This document shows positions 8,103 to 16,480 of a DNA stretch of 64,000 bases, piece after piece (positions within the stretch are counted from its first letter, which is position 1; each line of letters starts with the position of its first letter). Source of the stretch: Leadbettera azotonutricia ZAS-9 (GTDB lineage Bacteria; Spirochaetota; Spirochaetia; Treponematales; Breznakiellaceae); contig NC_015577.1 of NCBI RefSeq assembly GCF_000214355.1, positions 1,225,121-1,289,120 of the forward strand, given 5' to 3'. The translations under genes and the position numbers were made by a program. The notes under the pieces are model-generated. The model was given only the letters and a program-made list of their open reading frames with translations, was not told the DNA's origin and did not search any database.

Positions 8103-9383
8103 ATGTATAACATTATTCCGAAATTGTGCAATGAGATAAAGCTCCCCCGTATGCTCAAGGTAAAGCAGCTTTTTGATACTGACAAGATCGAAGCGGACCG
8201 CATCAACGAAGCTGTCCTGGCGGAATTGTCCCGGCCCCGCATCGCTGCCCGCATCAAACCGGGCATGAAGGTTGCCATTACCTGCGGCAGCAGGGGTATC
8301 AGCAATATCGCCCTCATTATAAAAAGCATTGCAGGTTTTGTAAAATCCAGGGGCGCCCATCCCTTTATAATCCCCGCCATGGGAAGCCATGGCGGGGCTA
8401 CTGCCGAGGGCCAAAGAGCCCTCATCGAAGGCTACGGCGTCACCGAGGATTTTGTGGGCTGCCCCATTGTGTCGTCCATGGAAACCGTGGTTATAGGAAA
8501 AAGCGAAGAAGGCCACGGGGTGCGCTTAGACCGCAATGCCGCGGAAGCGGACGCCATAATTGTGTCGGGCAGGATTAAACCCCATACGGATTTTAGGGGA
8601 ACCTACGAAAGCGGCCTTATGAAGATGATGACCATAGGCCTTGGGAAAAGGGAAGGCGCCGATATGTGCCATGAAAAAGGCTTTGGCCATATGCACAGCA
8701 TGATGCCCCTCTTTGCCCGCTGCATACTTAAGAACGCCCCCATAGCCCTGGGCCTGGGGATTCTGGAAAATGCCTATTACGAAACCTATAAAATTGTTGC
8801 CCTGGAGCCTGAAGAATTCGAAACCCGGGAGCCTCTGCTTCTTGAAGAAGCCAGATCCCATCTGCCCCTGATCCAGTTCGATTCAGCCGATGTGCTTGTG
8901 GTAGACCGCATAGGCAAAGATATTTCGGGAGACGGCATGGACCCCAATATAACCGGGGCAAACCACTGCACACCCTATGTTTCAGGGGGCCTTAAAGCCC
9001 AGCGCACGGTTATCCTTGATCTGACCGACGCAACCCACGGGGCCGCCTTTGGCGTCGGGATTGCCCACACTACCACAAGGCGGCTTTTTAATAAAATCGA
9101 TTTTGAGGCTACCTATATCAACGCAATTACTGCCACAGTTCTGGACTTCGCGCGCATCCCCTGCATCCTTGACACTGATCGCGAGGCTGTGCAGCTTGCG
9201 GTAAGAACCTGCAACGGTATTGATAAACAGCAGCCCCGCATCATCCGCATTCCCGACAGCGTCCATACCAGCGAAATTTGGATATCCGAGGGGATGAAGC
9301 AGGAAGCGGAGAAAAACCCTCGTCTTGAAATTCTTGCCCCCCCGGAAGCCTGGCCTTTTGACAAAGACGGGAATTTATGGTAA
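8103..9383 (+). CDS. LarA-like / DUF2088 family protein, possible hydroxyacid racemase or epimerase
   Basis: About 426 residues, close to the length of lactate racemase LarA. Segments match the family: AITCGSRGI, AMGSHGGATAEG, GRIKPHTDF and SGLMKMMTIGLG, then a His-rich stretch (MCHEKGFGHMHSM). The His of SHGG, the His of KPH and the Lys of LMKMM sit where LarA has its catalytic and cofactor-linking residues (my alignment by eye). LarA relatives use a nickel-pincer cofactor and some are C2 epimerases of sugar acids. The ATG at 8103 has AAAGGTAGG upstream; the longer frame from 8016 has no support and crosses the divergent gene. The stop overlaps pdxA2 by 7 bases. A role as acid-sugar epimerase feeding the kinase is inference. 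Confidence 0.75.
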   Translation: MYNIIPKLCNEIKLPRMLKVKQLFDTDKIEADRINEAVLAELSRPRIAARIKPGMKVAITCGSRGISNIALIIKSIAGFVKSRGAHPFIIPAMGSHGGATAEGQRALIEGYGVTEDFVGCPIVSSMETVVIGKSEEGHGVRLDRNAAEADAIIVSGRIKPHTDFRGTYESGLMKMMTIGLGKREGADMCHEKGFGHMHSMMPLFARCILKNAPIALGLGILENAYYETYKIVALEPEEFETREPLLLEEARSHLPLIQFDSADVLVVDRIGKDISGDGMDPNITGANHCTPYVSGGLKAQRTVILDLTDATHGAAFGVGIAHTTTRRLFNKIDFEATYINAITATVLDFARIPCILDTDREAVQLAVRTCNGIDKQQPRIIRIPDSVHTSEIWISEGMKQEAEKNPRLEILAPPEAWPFDKDGNLW

Positions 9384-10438
9384 ACAACAGCGATGGGCGG
9401 CCCCGCATAGGCATCACCCTGGGAGATCCTGCGGGCATAGGCCCTGAAATCGCCATTAAAGCCCTTTCCCATAATGAGGTTTACGAAGAATGCGTTCCGG
9501 TGCTTATCGGGGACACCCTGGTTATCGAGGACGCACTAAAAGTAACACATAAAACATTTACGCTTAATAAGATTTCTGCCCCGGAGGATGCCCAGGGCAG
9601 GCCGGGCACAGTCGATTATTTCCCTTGCGGTATTATTTCCCAAAAAGGAGATTATGCCTTTGGCGCTCTGGGGCTCAAATCAGGGGAAGCTGCCTTTCAA
9701 TATGTGGTCAAGGGAATTGACCTTGCGATGAAAGGCGAAATCGCCGCGGTTGTTACCAATCCTATCAACAAGGAAGCGATACATCTTGCAGGCCATGAAT
9801 TCGCAGGGCATACGGAGATCTTCGCCCATTATACCAACACAGAAGATTACGGCATGCTCCTCAGCGCGGGGGGCAGCACGGGACTCAATGTAATACATGT
9901 TACCACCCATGTGTCCATGCGCCGGGCCTGTGATCTGATTACCGAAAAGCGTGTCCTCGCAGTGATACGCCTTGCGGGCGAAGCCCTAACCCTGATGGGA
10001 AAGGAAAAAAGGCGGATTGCGGTAGCGGGCCTTAATGCCCATGCCTCCGAAAACGGCCTGTTCGGAAAAGAGGAAGAAGAGAGCATAATCCCGGCGATTA
10101 AAAAAGCCAGGGCAGAAGGCCTCGATGTCACAGGCCCTGTGCCCCCTGACACGGTCTTTGTAAAAGCCCTGGGCGGGGCTTTTGACATAGTGGTGGCCAT
10201 GTACCATGACCAGGGTCATATCCCCCTAAAACTTTGCGGATTTAAAATGGATCCTGCCACAGGGCTGTTTTCCCAGGTCTCAGGCATCAATACTACCATC
10301 GGCCTCCCCATCATCAGGACTTCGGTCGATCACGGCACTGCCTTTGACAAGGCCGGCAAGAACGAAGCCAACGAAGAAAGCCTTCTGGACGCTATCGCCA
10401 TGGCTGTGACCATAGCCAATAACAGAAGAAAAGGATAA
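9377..10438 (+). CDS. pdxA2: PdxA-family 4-phospho-acid dehydrogenase (PdxA2-type)
   Basis: 353 residues of the PdxA family, NAD-dependent oxidative decarboxylases. Motifs: GDPAGIGPEIAIKAL near the start, NPINKEAIHLAGHEFAGHTE (near 134, metal-binding His), and AMYHDQGHIPLKL (near 274). True PdxA makes vitamin B6 precursor; PdxA2 uses D-erythronate/threonate 4-phosphate and gives dihydroxyacetone phosphate. The context (DUF1537 kinase, LarA-like protein, no other B6 genes) favours PdxA2. The ATG lies inside the end of the upstream gene (7-base overlap), so the two are coupled. The stop abuts the convergent gene at 10439 with no room for a terminator. Confidence 0.85.
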   Translation: MVNNSDGRPRIGITLGDPAGIGPEIAIKALSHNEVYEECVPVLIGDTLVIEDALKVTHKTFTLNKISAPEDAQGRPGTVDYFPCGIISQKGDYAFGALGLKSGEAAFQYVVKGIDLAMKGEIAAVVTNPINKEAIHLAGHEFAGHTEIFAHYTNTEDYGMLLSAGGSTGLNVIHVTTHVSMRRACDLITEKRVLAVIRLAGEALTLMGKEKRRIAVAGLNAHASENGLFGKEEEESIIPAIKKARAEGLDVTGPVPPDTVFVKALGGAFDIVVAMYHDQGHIPLKLCGFKMDPATGLFSQVSGINTTIGLPIIRTSVDHGTAFDKAGKNEANEESLLDAIAMAVTIANNRRKG

Positions 10439-11002
10439 TCAGTCTCCGAAGTCCGCCTTGAACGCCATGGTGGCCTCGAGGGTCTTCGCCACTTTCTCGG
10501 AAGCTTTTTTGGCATCAGCCTGGGGAACACCCGCATCCTTGTTGAAGGACTTCTCGAAGAAAAGGGCCATGGTGCTATAAAGATCCGGCAGATCGTAGAA
10601 CACAAAGGAAACATTAAAGCCCGAGGGCTTTGCGATTGTGAAGGAAGAGAGGGAATCGTTGGGCTTTTTCCCGATATAGATCTTCACCTGGTTTTTTGCG
10701 GTGATAAGATCAAGCTCGCTGAAGCGGAGAGGGATCTGGTCAGTCTTGTCCCTCAGGTAAGGCTCGGTGCCCTTTTGCGGATACGACGCCGGTTCAAGGA
10801 GCAGGTGCAGCTTTTTACCGCTGGACTGGAAGGTCAAGCCCGCCCCGTCGGGGTAGATAGCCTTCACTCCTGAATAAGAAATAACCTCGTATATGGAATA
10901 ACCGGTATTTCCGTTGATGAAGGACGAAACGATATACGCTTTATCCTTGGGCAGCTTCTCCTGGGCAAAAGCCTCGAACAAGTCCATCGCTTTAATAGCC
11001 AT
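10439..11002 (-). CDS. Conserved hypothetical protein
   Basis: 187 residues, soluble, no signal peptide. I do not recognise the family. It begins MAIKAMDLFEAFAQEKLPKD, has a mixed beta-rich middle and a helical Ala/Lys-rich end (about 155-180). The start is secure: AGGAGGAAAAC precedes the ATG. It converges on pdxA2 with no gap, and about 90 bases separate its start from the end of the TPR gene. Confidence 0.6.
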   Translation of the reverse strand: MAIKAMDLFEAFAQEKLPKDKAYIVSSFINGNTGYSIYEVISYSGVKAIYPDGAGLTFQSSGKKLHLLLEPASYPQKGTEPYLRDKTDQIPLRFSELDLITAKNQVKIYIGKKPNDSLSSFTIAKPSGFNVSFVFYDLPDLYSTMALFFEKSFNKDAGVPQADAKKASEKVAKTLEATMAFKADFGD

Positions 11003-11092
11003 GTTTTCCTCCTTTTATTTATGCATTAGCAACTTTATACTAAGCTTTTTTTCAGAATTCGGCAACAGGTATTTATGAATAATATGAATTTT

Positions 11093-13057
11093 TCAAGCGT
11101 TTTTTCCAGTTTTTTGCTTTCGCCTTTTCTGGGCTTCCTTGTCGTAGTATTTGCCATCGCCGGGATCGCCGTTCTTCCGGGCAATCACCGCCATCCACTC
11201 GTAGGGTCTGGGATCTTTCTTGTCCAGAGCAGCCGCTTCGCGCAGGTAATCGAAGGCTTTCTCAACCTCTTTTTGCCTGAACATAAGTATGCCCAGGGCC
11301 AAAGCTATTTCGGGGGAGTTTTCAAAGAGCTCCCATGCCTTTTCCAGCACGCTTACCGCGAAATGCACCGCCCCGGTCCGCTCCAGGCAGCCGGAATACT
11401 CCACAAGAAGCTCAATGTCCTTGGGTTTTTCCCTGAGCAATGCCTTGAGGAAGACCGCGGCATCCCTATAGCGGCCTGTTTTGCGGTATGCGTAGGCCAA
11501 AACCCGCCTTAAGCTGGGATTGGAAGGCTCCCATGCCAGGAGTTTTTCAAGATCCAAAGCCGCTTCAGCGTATTTGCAGATGCGAATGAGGAAGAGGGCC
11601 CGCTCGCGCCGTATATTGAAGTTGTCAGGCCAACGTTCAAGATAGGACTTATAAGCCCCTTCAAGGGCCTCCGGATCGGTTTCTTCCTGAGCTTGTCCCA
11701 GGGCTTGACCCGAGGCCTGTCCCAGGGCTTCCAGGGCCGCGATCTTGCCCAGCCAGGCTTCCTCGTGATCGGGCTTTAGGTTGAGGGTCTTTTCGAACCA
11801 GCCCATTGCCTGGGGCAGGAGGCCGATTTTGAGGTTCGCAACCCCAAGGGCGTACATGAGTTCAGGCTCGGGCCCCAGCTTCCTAACCGCATCCTGGAGC
11901 AGGGCAAGGATCTTCTGGTCATCCTGGGAAGTGCAGGATTCGAGGAGTATGGTGAAACGCTTTATGAGGTTCTCGTCGCCCCCAAGGGATTTAGCCCCTC
12001 GCAAGGCCCGCTTCAGGGCTTTGAAATCTTTGCCCTCCCAGGACACGAGCATATCGGCATAATAGAATTCAAGCTCGTCAGGCTCGGCTTCGATAGCCCG
12101 CAAAAGATGGTTGTGGGCAGCTTCGTAGTTGCGGAGGTTCCTCATGGCTTCGGCGCAGAGGGCGTGAACCATGGGGTTGTCTTCCCTGCTGCGGAGCCAG
12201 TCCCTGGAGGCGTCCGCCGCCCTGCGCCATTCCCCTGCGTCAAGGAAGGAGCGGATCATGAAGATATCCACCAGTTCGCTGTTCCAGGGAAGCTCGGGAA
12301 CATCCGGCTCCTTGAGCCTGATGCGGTCTATTTCCTTTGTGGCCTCTGCGGTATTTCCCAGGGCCATGAACACAGAAGCCCTTGACCAGCGTATGCGCCT
12401 GTCGTTGGGGGCAAATTTAAGGGCCTGGGAATAGTGCTCCAGGGCCTCGTCCATATTGCCAAGCTCCCTGGCGGCTCTGCCCAGTTCAAGCCTCAGGTAC
12501 GGGCCGTCGGCCCCGCCGTTTTCCAGCACGAAGCGGAGCATCTGGGCGCCCAGGTCGTATTCCTCGTTATGGCAGAGCCTTACGCCCCGCACAAGGAGGG
12601 CGTTGAGGTAGGCCCGGTATATGCGTTTGTCGTTGGGGGCGGTTTCCACTGCCTGCTGGAATACATCAACCGCTGCCTGGGAATGCTTGGATTTGAGGTA
12701 AGCCATGCCCAGGACAGCCATCACCTGGGGATCGCCCGGATTGAATTCGAGGCTCTTCCTGAGCAGGGGCACTGCCTTGTAGGGAAGCCCCAGGGTGAGG
12801 TAGGTGCGGCCCGCAAAGAGATAGCCTTGGCTCGATCTCGGCCTCAGCTTGAGGTAATCGTCAAATACTGCCAAGGCACGGGAATAGTCTTTGAGCGCAT
12901 GGAGGGATCGCCCCAAAAGAAGCCATGCCTCGGGGGGCGCCTCGGATTCGGAGATCAGCTCCCCAAGAATCTTGACCGCTTTCCGGTAGTCCCTTCTTTT
13001 CCCTGCCTCCGCAGCCAGGGCAAGCTTTTTAAGAGCCGGGGAAACCCTTTTTGCTAT
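11093..13057 (-). CDS. Large tetratricopeptide-repeat (TPR) protein with no canonical start codon
   Basis: A helical repeat protein of about 650 residues made almost entirely of TPR units (for example AVFDDYLKLRPRSSQGYLFAG and ALEHYSQALKFAPND), ending in a Lys/Arg-rich tail (YYDKEAQKRRKQKTGKNA). The first usual start codon in frame is TTG at 12916, but the 47 codons upstream of it also read as TPR-type helices (KKLALAAEAGKRRDYRKAV), so the protein very likely starts earlier. No ATG, GTG or TTG exists there. The frame reaches the pta stop, where an ATA codon overlaps the TAG (ATAG); I used that as the provisional limit. Possible explanations are a non-standard start, a -1 slip on AAAA before the stop giving a Pta-TPR fusion, or a sequence error. 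Probably cytoplasmic, protein-binding. Confidence 0.75.
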   Translation of the reverse strand: MAKRVSPALKKLALAAEAGKRRDYRKAVKILGELISESEAPPEAWLLLGRSLHALKDYSRALAVFDDYLKLRPRSSQGYLFAGRTYLTLGLPYKAVPLLRKSLEFNPGDPQVMAVLGMAYLKSKHSQAAVDVFQQAVETAPNDKRIYRAYLNALLVRGVRLCHNEEYDLGAQMLRFVLENGGADGPYLRLELGRAARELGNMDEALEHYSQALKFAPNDRRIRWSRASVFMALGNTAEATKEIDRIRLKEPDVPELPWNSELVDIFMIRSFLDAGEWRRAADASRDWLRSREDNPMVHALCAEAMRNLRNYEAAHNHLLRAIEAEPDELEFYYADMLVSWEGKDFKALKRALRGAKSLGGDENLIKRFTILLESCTSQDDQKILALLQDAVRKLGPEPELMYALGVANLKIGLLPQAMGWFEKTLNLKPDHEEAWLGKIAALEALGQASGQALGQAQEETDPEALEGAYKSYLERWPDNFNIRRERALFLIRICKYAEAALDLEKLLAWEPSNPSLRRVLAYAYRKTGRYRDAAVFLKALLREKPKDIELLVEYSGCLERTGAVHFAVSVLEKAWELFENSPEIALALGILMFRQKEVEKAFDYLREAAALDKKDPRPYEWMAVIARKNGDPGDGKYYDKEAQKRRKQKTGKNA

Positions 13058-14049
13058 TTTGTCCGTGAGAGTGTAACCGCGCAGGTAACGACAATGTCGT
13101 CTACCGATGCGCCCCGTGAAAGGTCGCTTATGGGCTTTGCAAAACCCTGGAGGAAAGGCCCGAAAGCCTCTGCCTTGCCCAGACGCTGCACCAGTTTGTA
13201 GCCGATATTGCCCGCCCCAAGATTCGGGAAAATCAGGGTGTTCACCTTGCCCCTGATGGGGCTGCCCGGGGCTTTCTTGTCGGTGACCGAGGGAACCAGT
13301 GCCGCGTCCGCCTGGAGCTCGCCGTCAAAAAGGAAGTCCGGCTTTTTGTCCTTGAGGATATTCACCGCGTTCTGCACCTTGGCAACGTCATCGTGCTTTG
13401 CCGAACCCTTGGTTGAGAAGGACATGAGGGCCACTACAGGGTCCGCGCCAAGGAATTCCCTGCATGACAGGGCAGCGCTCTCGGCAATATCGGCCAATTG
13501 TTCCGCAGTAGGATCGGGCACCACTGCGCAGTCGGAAAAAATGAGCGCCCCGTCCACGCCCCAGGAAGATTCAAGGCCGGTCATGACAAAACAGGAAGAG
13601 GCGGTCTTAACCCCCGGCACTGTCCCGATAATGGTAAGGCCCGCCCTGAGCACATCGGCAGTGGGGTGCTCGGCTCCCGAAACCAGGGCATCAGCCTCGC
13701 CCAGGTACACCATCATGGCGCCCCAGCGGTTGGTATCGAGCATATCGGTTTTGGCCTGCTCCGGGGTCATGCCCTTGTGCTTCCTAAGCTCGTAGAAGGT
13801 GTTTGCGTATTTCTCCAGCTGGGGGGAACTCTCAGGGTTGATGATATTGACCCCCGAGAGGTCCACCCCCTCCTGGGCCGCTATCTTCTTCACTTCCGAT
13901 TCCCTTCCCAAAAGGGTCACCAAAGAAGCCAGCTCCTCGTCCGCAATGATCCTGGCAGCCTTTATGGTCCTTGGCTCAGTCCCTTCAGGCAGCACCAGCT
14001 TCTTCTGCTTGTCCTTTGCCTTGGCCTTCATCTCTTTTATAAAATCCAT
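13054..14049 (-). CDS. pta: Phosphate acetyltransferase
   Basis: 331 residues, the short single-domain form of Pta, which interconverts acetyl-CoA and acetyl phosphate in fermentative acetate production. Family segments are present: LVLPEGTEPRTIKAARIIAD near the start, EADALVSGAEHPTADVLRAG (near 118), KTASSCFVM (near 150) and LIFPNLGAGNIGYKLVQRL (near 272). The ATG follows TAAGGAG. The end overlaps the downstream TPR reading frame (see that entry), so the two genes form one transcript. No acetate kinase gene is in the window. Confidence 0.93.
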   Translation of the reverse strand: MDFIKEMKAKAKDKQKKLVLPEGTEPRTIKAARIIADEELASLVTLLGRESEVKKIAAQEGVDLSGVNIINPESSPQLEKYANTFYELRKHKGMTPEQAKTDMLDTNRWGAMMVYLGEADALVSGAEHPTADVLRAGLTIIGTVPGVKTASSCFVMTGLESSWGVDGALIFSDCAVVPDPTAEQLADIAESAALSCREFLGADPVVALMSFSTKGSAKHDDVAKVQNAVNILKDKKPDFLFDGELQADAALVPSVTDKKAPGSPIRGKVNTLIFPNLGAGNIGYKLVQRLGKAEAFGPFLQGFAKPISDLSRGASVDDIVVTCAVTLSRTK

Positions 14050-14436
14050 TATCCGCTCCTTATTAAGGGAAATTTTTCAAGCTTTATTATAACCCTTTAG
14101 GCGGAAATTGAATAGACAGATTTGGCGCCTGGTGTTCCTGCTTGTAAAAAGGCGCCATATCATTATTTTCAGCATCCGTTGCCTCATTTTCATAATCCGT
14201 TCCTGTTTCCCATGATCCGTCTCGTGCTTTTTTATGACCCTTTGGATGAATTTCAGGATATTTCCTGTTTTACAGGATCAGGTATGATGATTTCCAGGAG
14301 ACGGATCAGGTTGCTCATGTCACGGGTCGCCTTTTTATTGAAGGGTTTCATGAATTTCAAGACCTGTATCGTGTTTTTAAGGATATGTTTGGGTTTTTTT
14401 AAGAACGGTATAATCGGGTAAAGCTAAAGGGTGCTG
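14050..14436. other. Intergenic stretch without a credible gene
   Basis: Holds the pta leader (TAAGGAG) and then about 340 bases with short reading frames only. The plus-strand frame at 14122-14421 has a protein-unlike, basic and aromatic-rich composition and no ribosome binding site. Fragments of the type CCGTCTCGTG and GAGACGGATCAGG recur in opposite directions, so this may be decayed repeat DNA. Confidence 0.4.
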
Positions 14437-14475
14437 AAAAAAAAGGGAGACCGGCACAATGTATGCCAATCTCCC
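14437..14475 (-). terminator. Rho-independent terminator of the hypothetical gene 14514-15122
   Basis: On the minus strand GGGAGA…TCTCCC closes an inner GGCATA/TGTGCC stem, followed by eight T (14444-14437). A strong intrinsic terminator 39 bases beyond the stop codon. Confidence 0.88.
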
Positions 14476-14513
14476 CTGCCCCTGGTTATTAAGGCTCTCT
14501 ATGCGGAGGAACG

Positions 14514-15122
14514 TTATCCTTCCGCAGTGTTCCTGAGCCCTGTCTGGCGGTGGTTGAGTTCGTCCATTATGGTACGCTTGCCCCTTTTGAAGTAGGGTCT
14601 TAGCACCTCATGCTCCGCCTCTGCGCCGGGAACCCGACGGCGGGCCGCTTCCCTGACATAGTTGTAGTAATCAACGCCATCGTGATAGGCCGCATCGCTG
14701 TCGTTGAGCATGCTGTCGGAAACGATCTTGGCAAATTGCCGGATCAGGGTCAGCAATGCCCGCTTGCGCTCAAAGTCGTCAATGGCGCCTTTGAATTCGG
14801 CCATATCCAGAAAGGTCGGCACGAATTGGGGGTTTACCCCCGCATGGCTGAAACTGGTCTGGATGAAGCCCCAGTTCTTGATCCCCGCCCCAATCAGGCG
14901 CAAGCGGTCGTGGGGGGTAAAGGTGTTGCCGAATTTTGCGAACAGGTTCATGGCCTCGGTTAACTGGGCGGTAATGCTTTCCGCCGTCTCCTGGCTGAAC
15001 ACGCCTCTGATCGCTTTTTCGCTGTTTGCTGCTCCAGGGCCCGTTGTTTTTTCGGCGTCCTTGGGATCCGTCCCGATTCCGGCGGCATCAACCGCCATTT
15101 TTTCTGTCAAAAAGTTTTTCAT
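14514..15122 (-). CDS. Conserved hypothetical protein
   Basis: 202 residues, cytoplasmic, largely helical. Begins MKNFLTEKMAVDAAGIG, with an alanine-rich first 40 residues, then LTEAMNLFAKFGNTFTPHDR and LRLIGAGIKNWGFIQTS, and a strongly basic end. I do not recognise the family. It is a single-gene unit with its own strong terminator (14437-14475) and a long upstream region. The start ATG is 15122-15120. Confidence 0.6.
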   Translation of the reverse strand: MKNFLTEKMAVDAAGIGTDPKDAEKTTGPGAANSEKAIRGVFSQETAESITAQLTEAMNLFAKFGNTFTPHDRLRLIGAGIKNWGFIQTSFSHAGVNPQFVPTFLDMAEFKGAIDDFERKRALLTLIRQFAKIVSDSMLNDSDAAYHDGVDYYNYVREAARRRVPGAEAEHEVLRPYFKRGKRTIMDELNHRQTGLRNTAEG

Positions 15123-15275
15123 GGTTATAATATACTAAATTTTTCCCCTGAGGCAACAATTTTTCGTAATAAATTACAAAAAAAGTAAGGAAATTTTCAG
15201 CATTGCGGGCGTTTTGCGCACAATATAAGGCTTGGCGTAAATTGTTGCTAACCCCCGAGTCCAATTCCTTAAGAG

Positions 15276-15310
15276 AACAACATACCCCGCAGCTTGCCGC
15301 AGGGTTGTTG
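15276..15310. repeat. REP-like palindromic hairpin
   Basis: An imperfect inverted repeat: AACAACATACCCCGC, a short loop, GCAGGGTTGTTG. GC-rich palindromes of this kind in gaps between genes are typical of dispersed REP/MITE elements. Copy number cannot be counted from one window. Confidence 0.45.
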
Positions 15311-15342
15311 ATTCGTGGATTTACGGACTTTCTTTGTTATAC

Positions 15343-15419
15343 CCACGGATTACATAGATTTCACGGATTAAGGCAAAGAGATCACCTATAAAATCCATGC
15401 TAATCCGCGTAATCCATGG
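15343..15419. repeat. Inverted ATCCGTG-type repeat
   Basis: Arms at 15343-15370 (CCACGGATTACATAGATTTC…) and 15392-15419 are imperfect reverse complements, each built from the unit CACGGATTA. A further copy of the unit lies at 15312-15325 (TTCGTGGATTTACG). Noncoding arrays of this wording occur in several bacterial genomes as dispersed repeats. With the hairpin at 15276 it fills most of the 367-base gap 15123-15489. Confidence 0.5.
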
Positions 15420-15489
15420 ACTTTTTATTTATATGTGCTGGCCCTGCCAAGCCCTTGACCCTATCCCCCTGTCAGGCTAAATTCTCCTT

Positions 15490-15855
15490 ATGACGGATGT
15501 TCACAACGACGTGCTTGAGGACGAGGATTTCGACACCATTTTGGCTCAGGATATTGAATTCCACGGGGTGCTCAATTTTGAAAAGCCCTTCCTGATCAGG
15601 GGAAGGCTTTCCGGGGATATCATTGCCCGGGGGCTTCTGGTGGTGGATGAGGAAGCGGTGGTGGAGGCCAATATCAACGCCTCCAAGGTGATTATCCGGG
15701 GGTCGGTGAAGGGGGATGTGACAGCCTCCGAGAAGGTGGAAGTGACCATTACCGGCAAGCTGTCGGGGAACGTGACAGCTCCTGAAATCTTTATGGAAAC
15801 AGGCTGCCTTTTTAACGGCCGCTGCAATATGACGGAACGAAATCCAAGGATATGA
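15490..15855 (+). CDS. Bactofilin (polymer-forming cytoskeletal protein)
   Basis: 121 residues. Bactofilins are right-handed beta-helix proteins that self-assemble into filaments on the inner membrane and position cell-wall enzymes. The repeating hydrophobic/Gly pattern is clear: LIRGRLSGDIIARGLLVV, ANINASKVIIRGSVKGDV, VTITGKLSGNVTAPEI. A short acidic N-tail (DVHNDVLEDEDFD) precedes the helix, as usual. In spirochaetes bactofilins have been tied to cell shape. The stop overlaps the next ATG by 4 bases, so it is coupled to the TPR protein. Confidence 0.9.
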   Translation: MTDVHNDVLEDEDFDTILAQDIEFHGVLNFEKPFLIRGRLSGDIIARGLLVVDEEAVVEANINASKVIIRGSVKGDVTASEKVEVTITGKLSGNVTAPEIFMETGCLFNGRCNMTERNPRI

Positions 15856-16475
15856 GAAAGCTTCTGGCCCTCCTTTTTGCTCTGTCCTGGATATTCAGTG
15901 TCGAAGGCCAAACCAGGCCCGACGCGCTCCAGGAATACCGGGCCGGCAATTTTGAGCGGGCGGTCGCTATATGCAGGGAAGAGCTGAGGGACGCCCCTAG
16001 AAACCTTGAATCCCATGTGGTGCTTTGCTGGAGCCTTGTGCGCCTGGGCCGTTATGCCGAGGCCCAGCGTTATGCCCAGGCAGGGCGGGATATTTCCCGC
16101 TATGACGCAAGGATCATCGAAGTCCTGGGGGAGATAAGCTACTACGAGGGCAGGAACAGCGAGGCCCTTTCGTTCTTTCAGGAATACATCAATCTGGCGC
16201 CAGAGGGCCAGCGCATCGATACGGTTTATTACTTCCTCGGGGAAATCTACATACGCCTGGGGCGTTTCCGCCTTGCGGACATTGCCCTGACCACGGCGGT
16301 TCATTGGGCGCCGGGCAGCGCTGCCTGGTGGACCAGGCTGGCCTATGCCCGGGAAAATGCCCTTGATTATGGCGAGGCCGTTGCCGCCTATGAAAAGGCT
16401 CTTTCCCTGGATGCCCAGCTCAGCGATGCCCGCCGCGGGCTTGACCGGGTCCGCCAGGCCATGGCGGTGCGCTAA
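15852..16475 (+). CDS. Exported TPR protein
   Basis: 207 residues with a signal peptide (RKLLALLFALSWIFSVEGQ) followed by TPR units: ALQEYRAGNFERAVAICREE, YYEGRNSEALSFFQEYINLA, YYFLGEIYIRLGRFRLADIA and ALDYGEAVAAYEKALSLD. Probably periplasmic and protein-binding. The overlap with bactofilin suggests it helps link the bactofilin scaffold to envelope machinery; that is inference. mtaB follows 5 bases later. Confidence 0.8.
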   Translation: MRKLLALLFALSWIFSVEGQTRPDALQEYRAGNFERAVAICREELRDAPRNLESHVVLCWSLVRLGRYAEAQRYAQAGRDISRYDARIIEVLGEISYYEGRNSEALSFFQEYINLAPEGQRIDTVYYFLGEIYIRLGRFRLADIALTTAVHWAPGSAAWWTRLAYARENALDYGEAVAAYEKALSLDAQLSDARRGLDRVRQAMAVR

Positions 16476-16480
16476 GCGAG

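Noticed and set aside
12434-13201. 255-codon plus-strand frame
   Set aside because: It is the mirror of the TPR gene, which has clear repeat periodicity on the other strand.
14122-14421. 99-codon plus-strand frame in an intergenic gap
   Set aside because: No ribosome binding site and no protein-like pattern.
15276-15419. CRISPR array
   Set aside because: The repeat units are inverted and unevenly spaced, without uniform spacers; no cas genes nearby.
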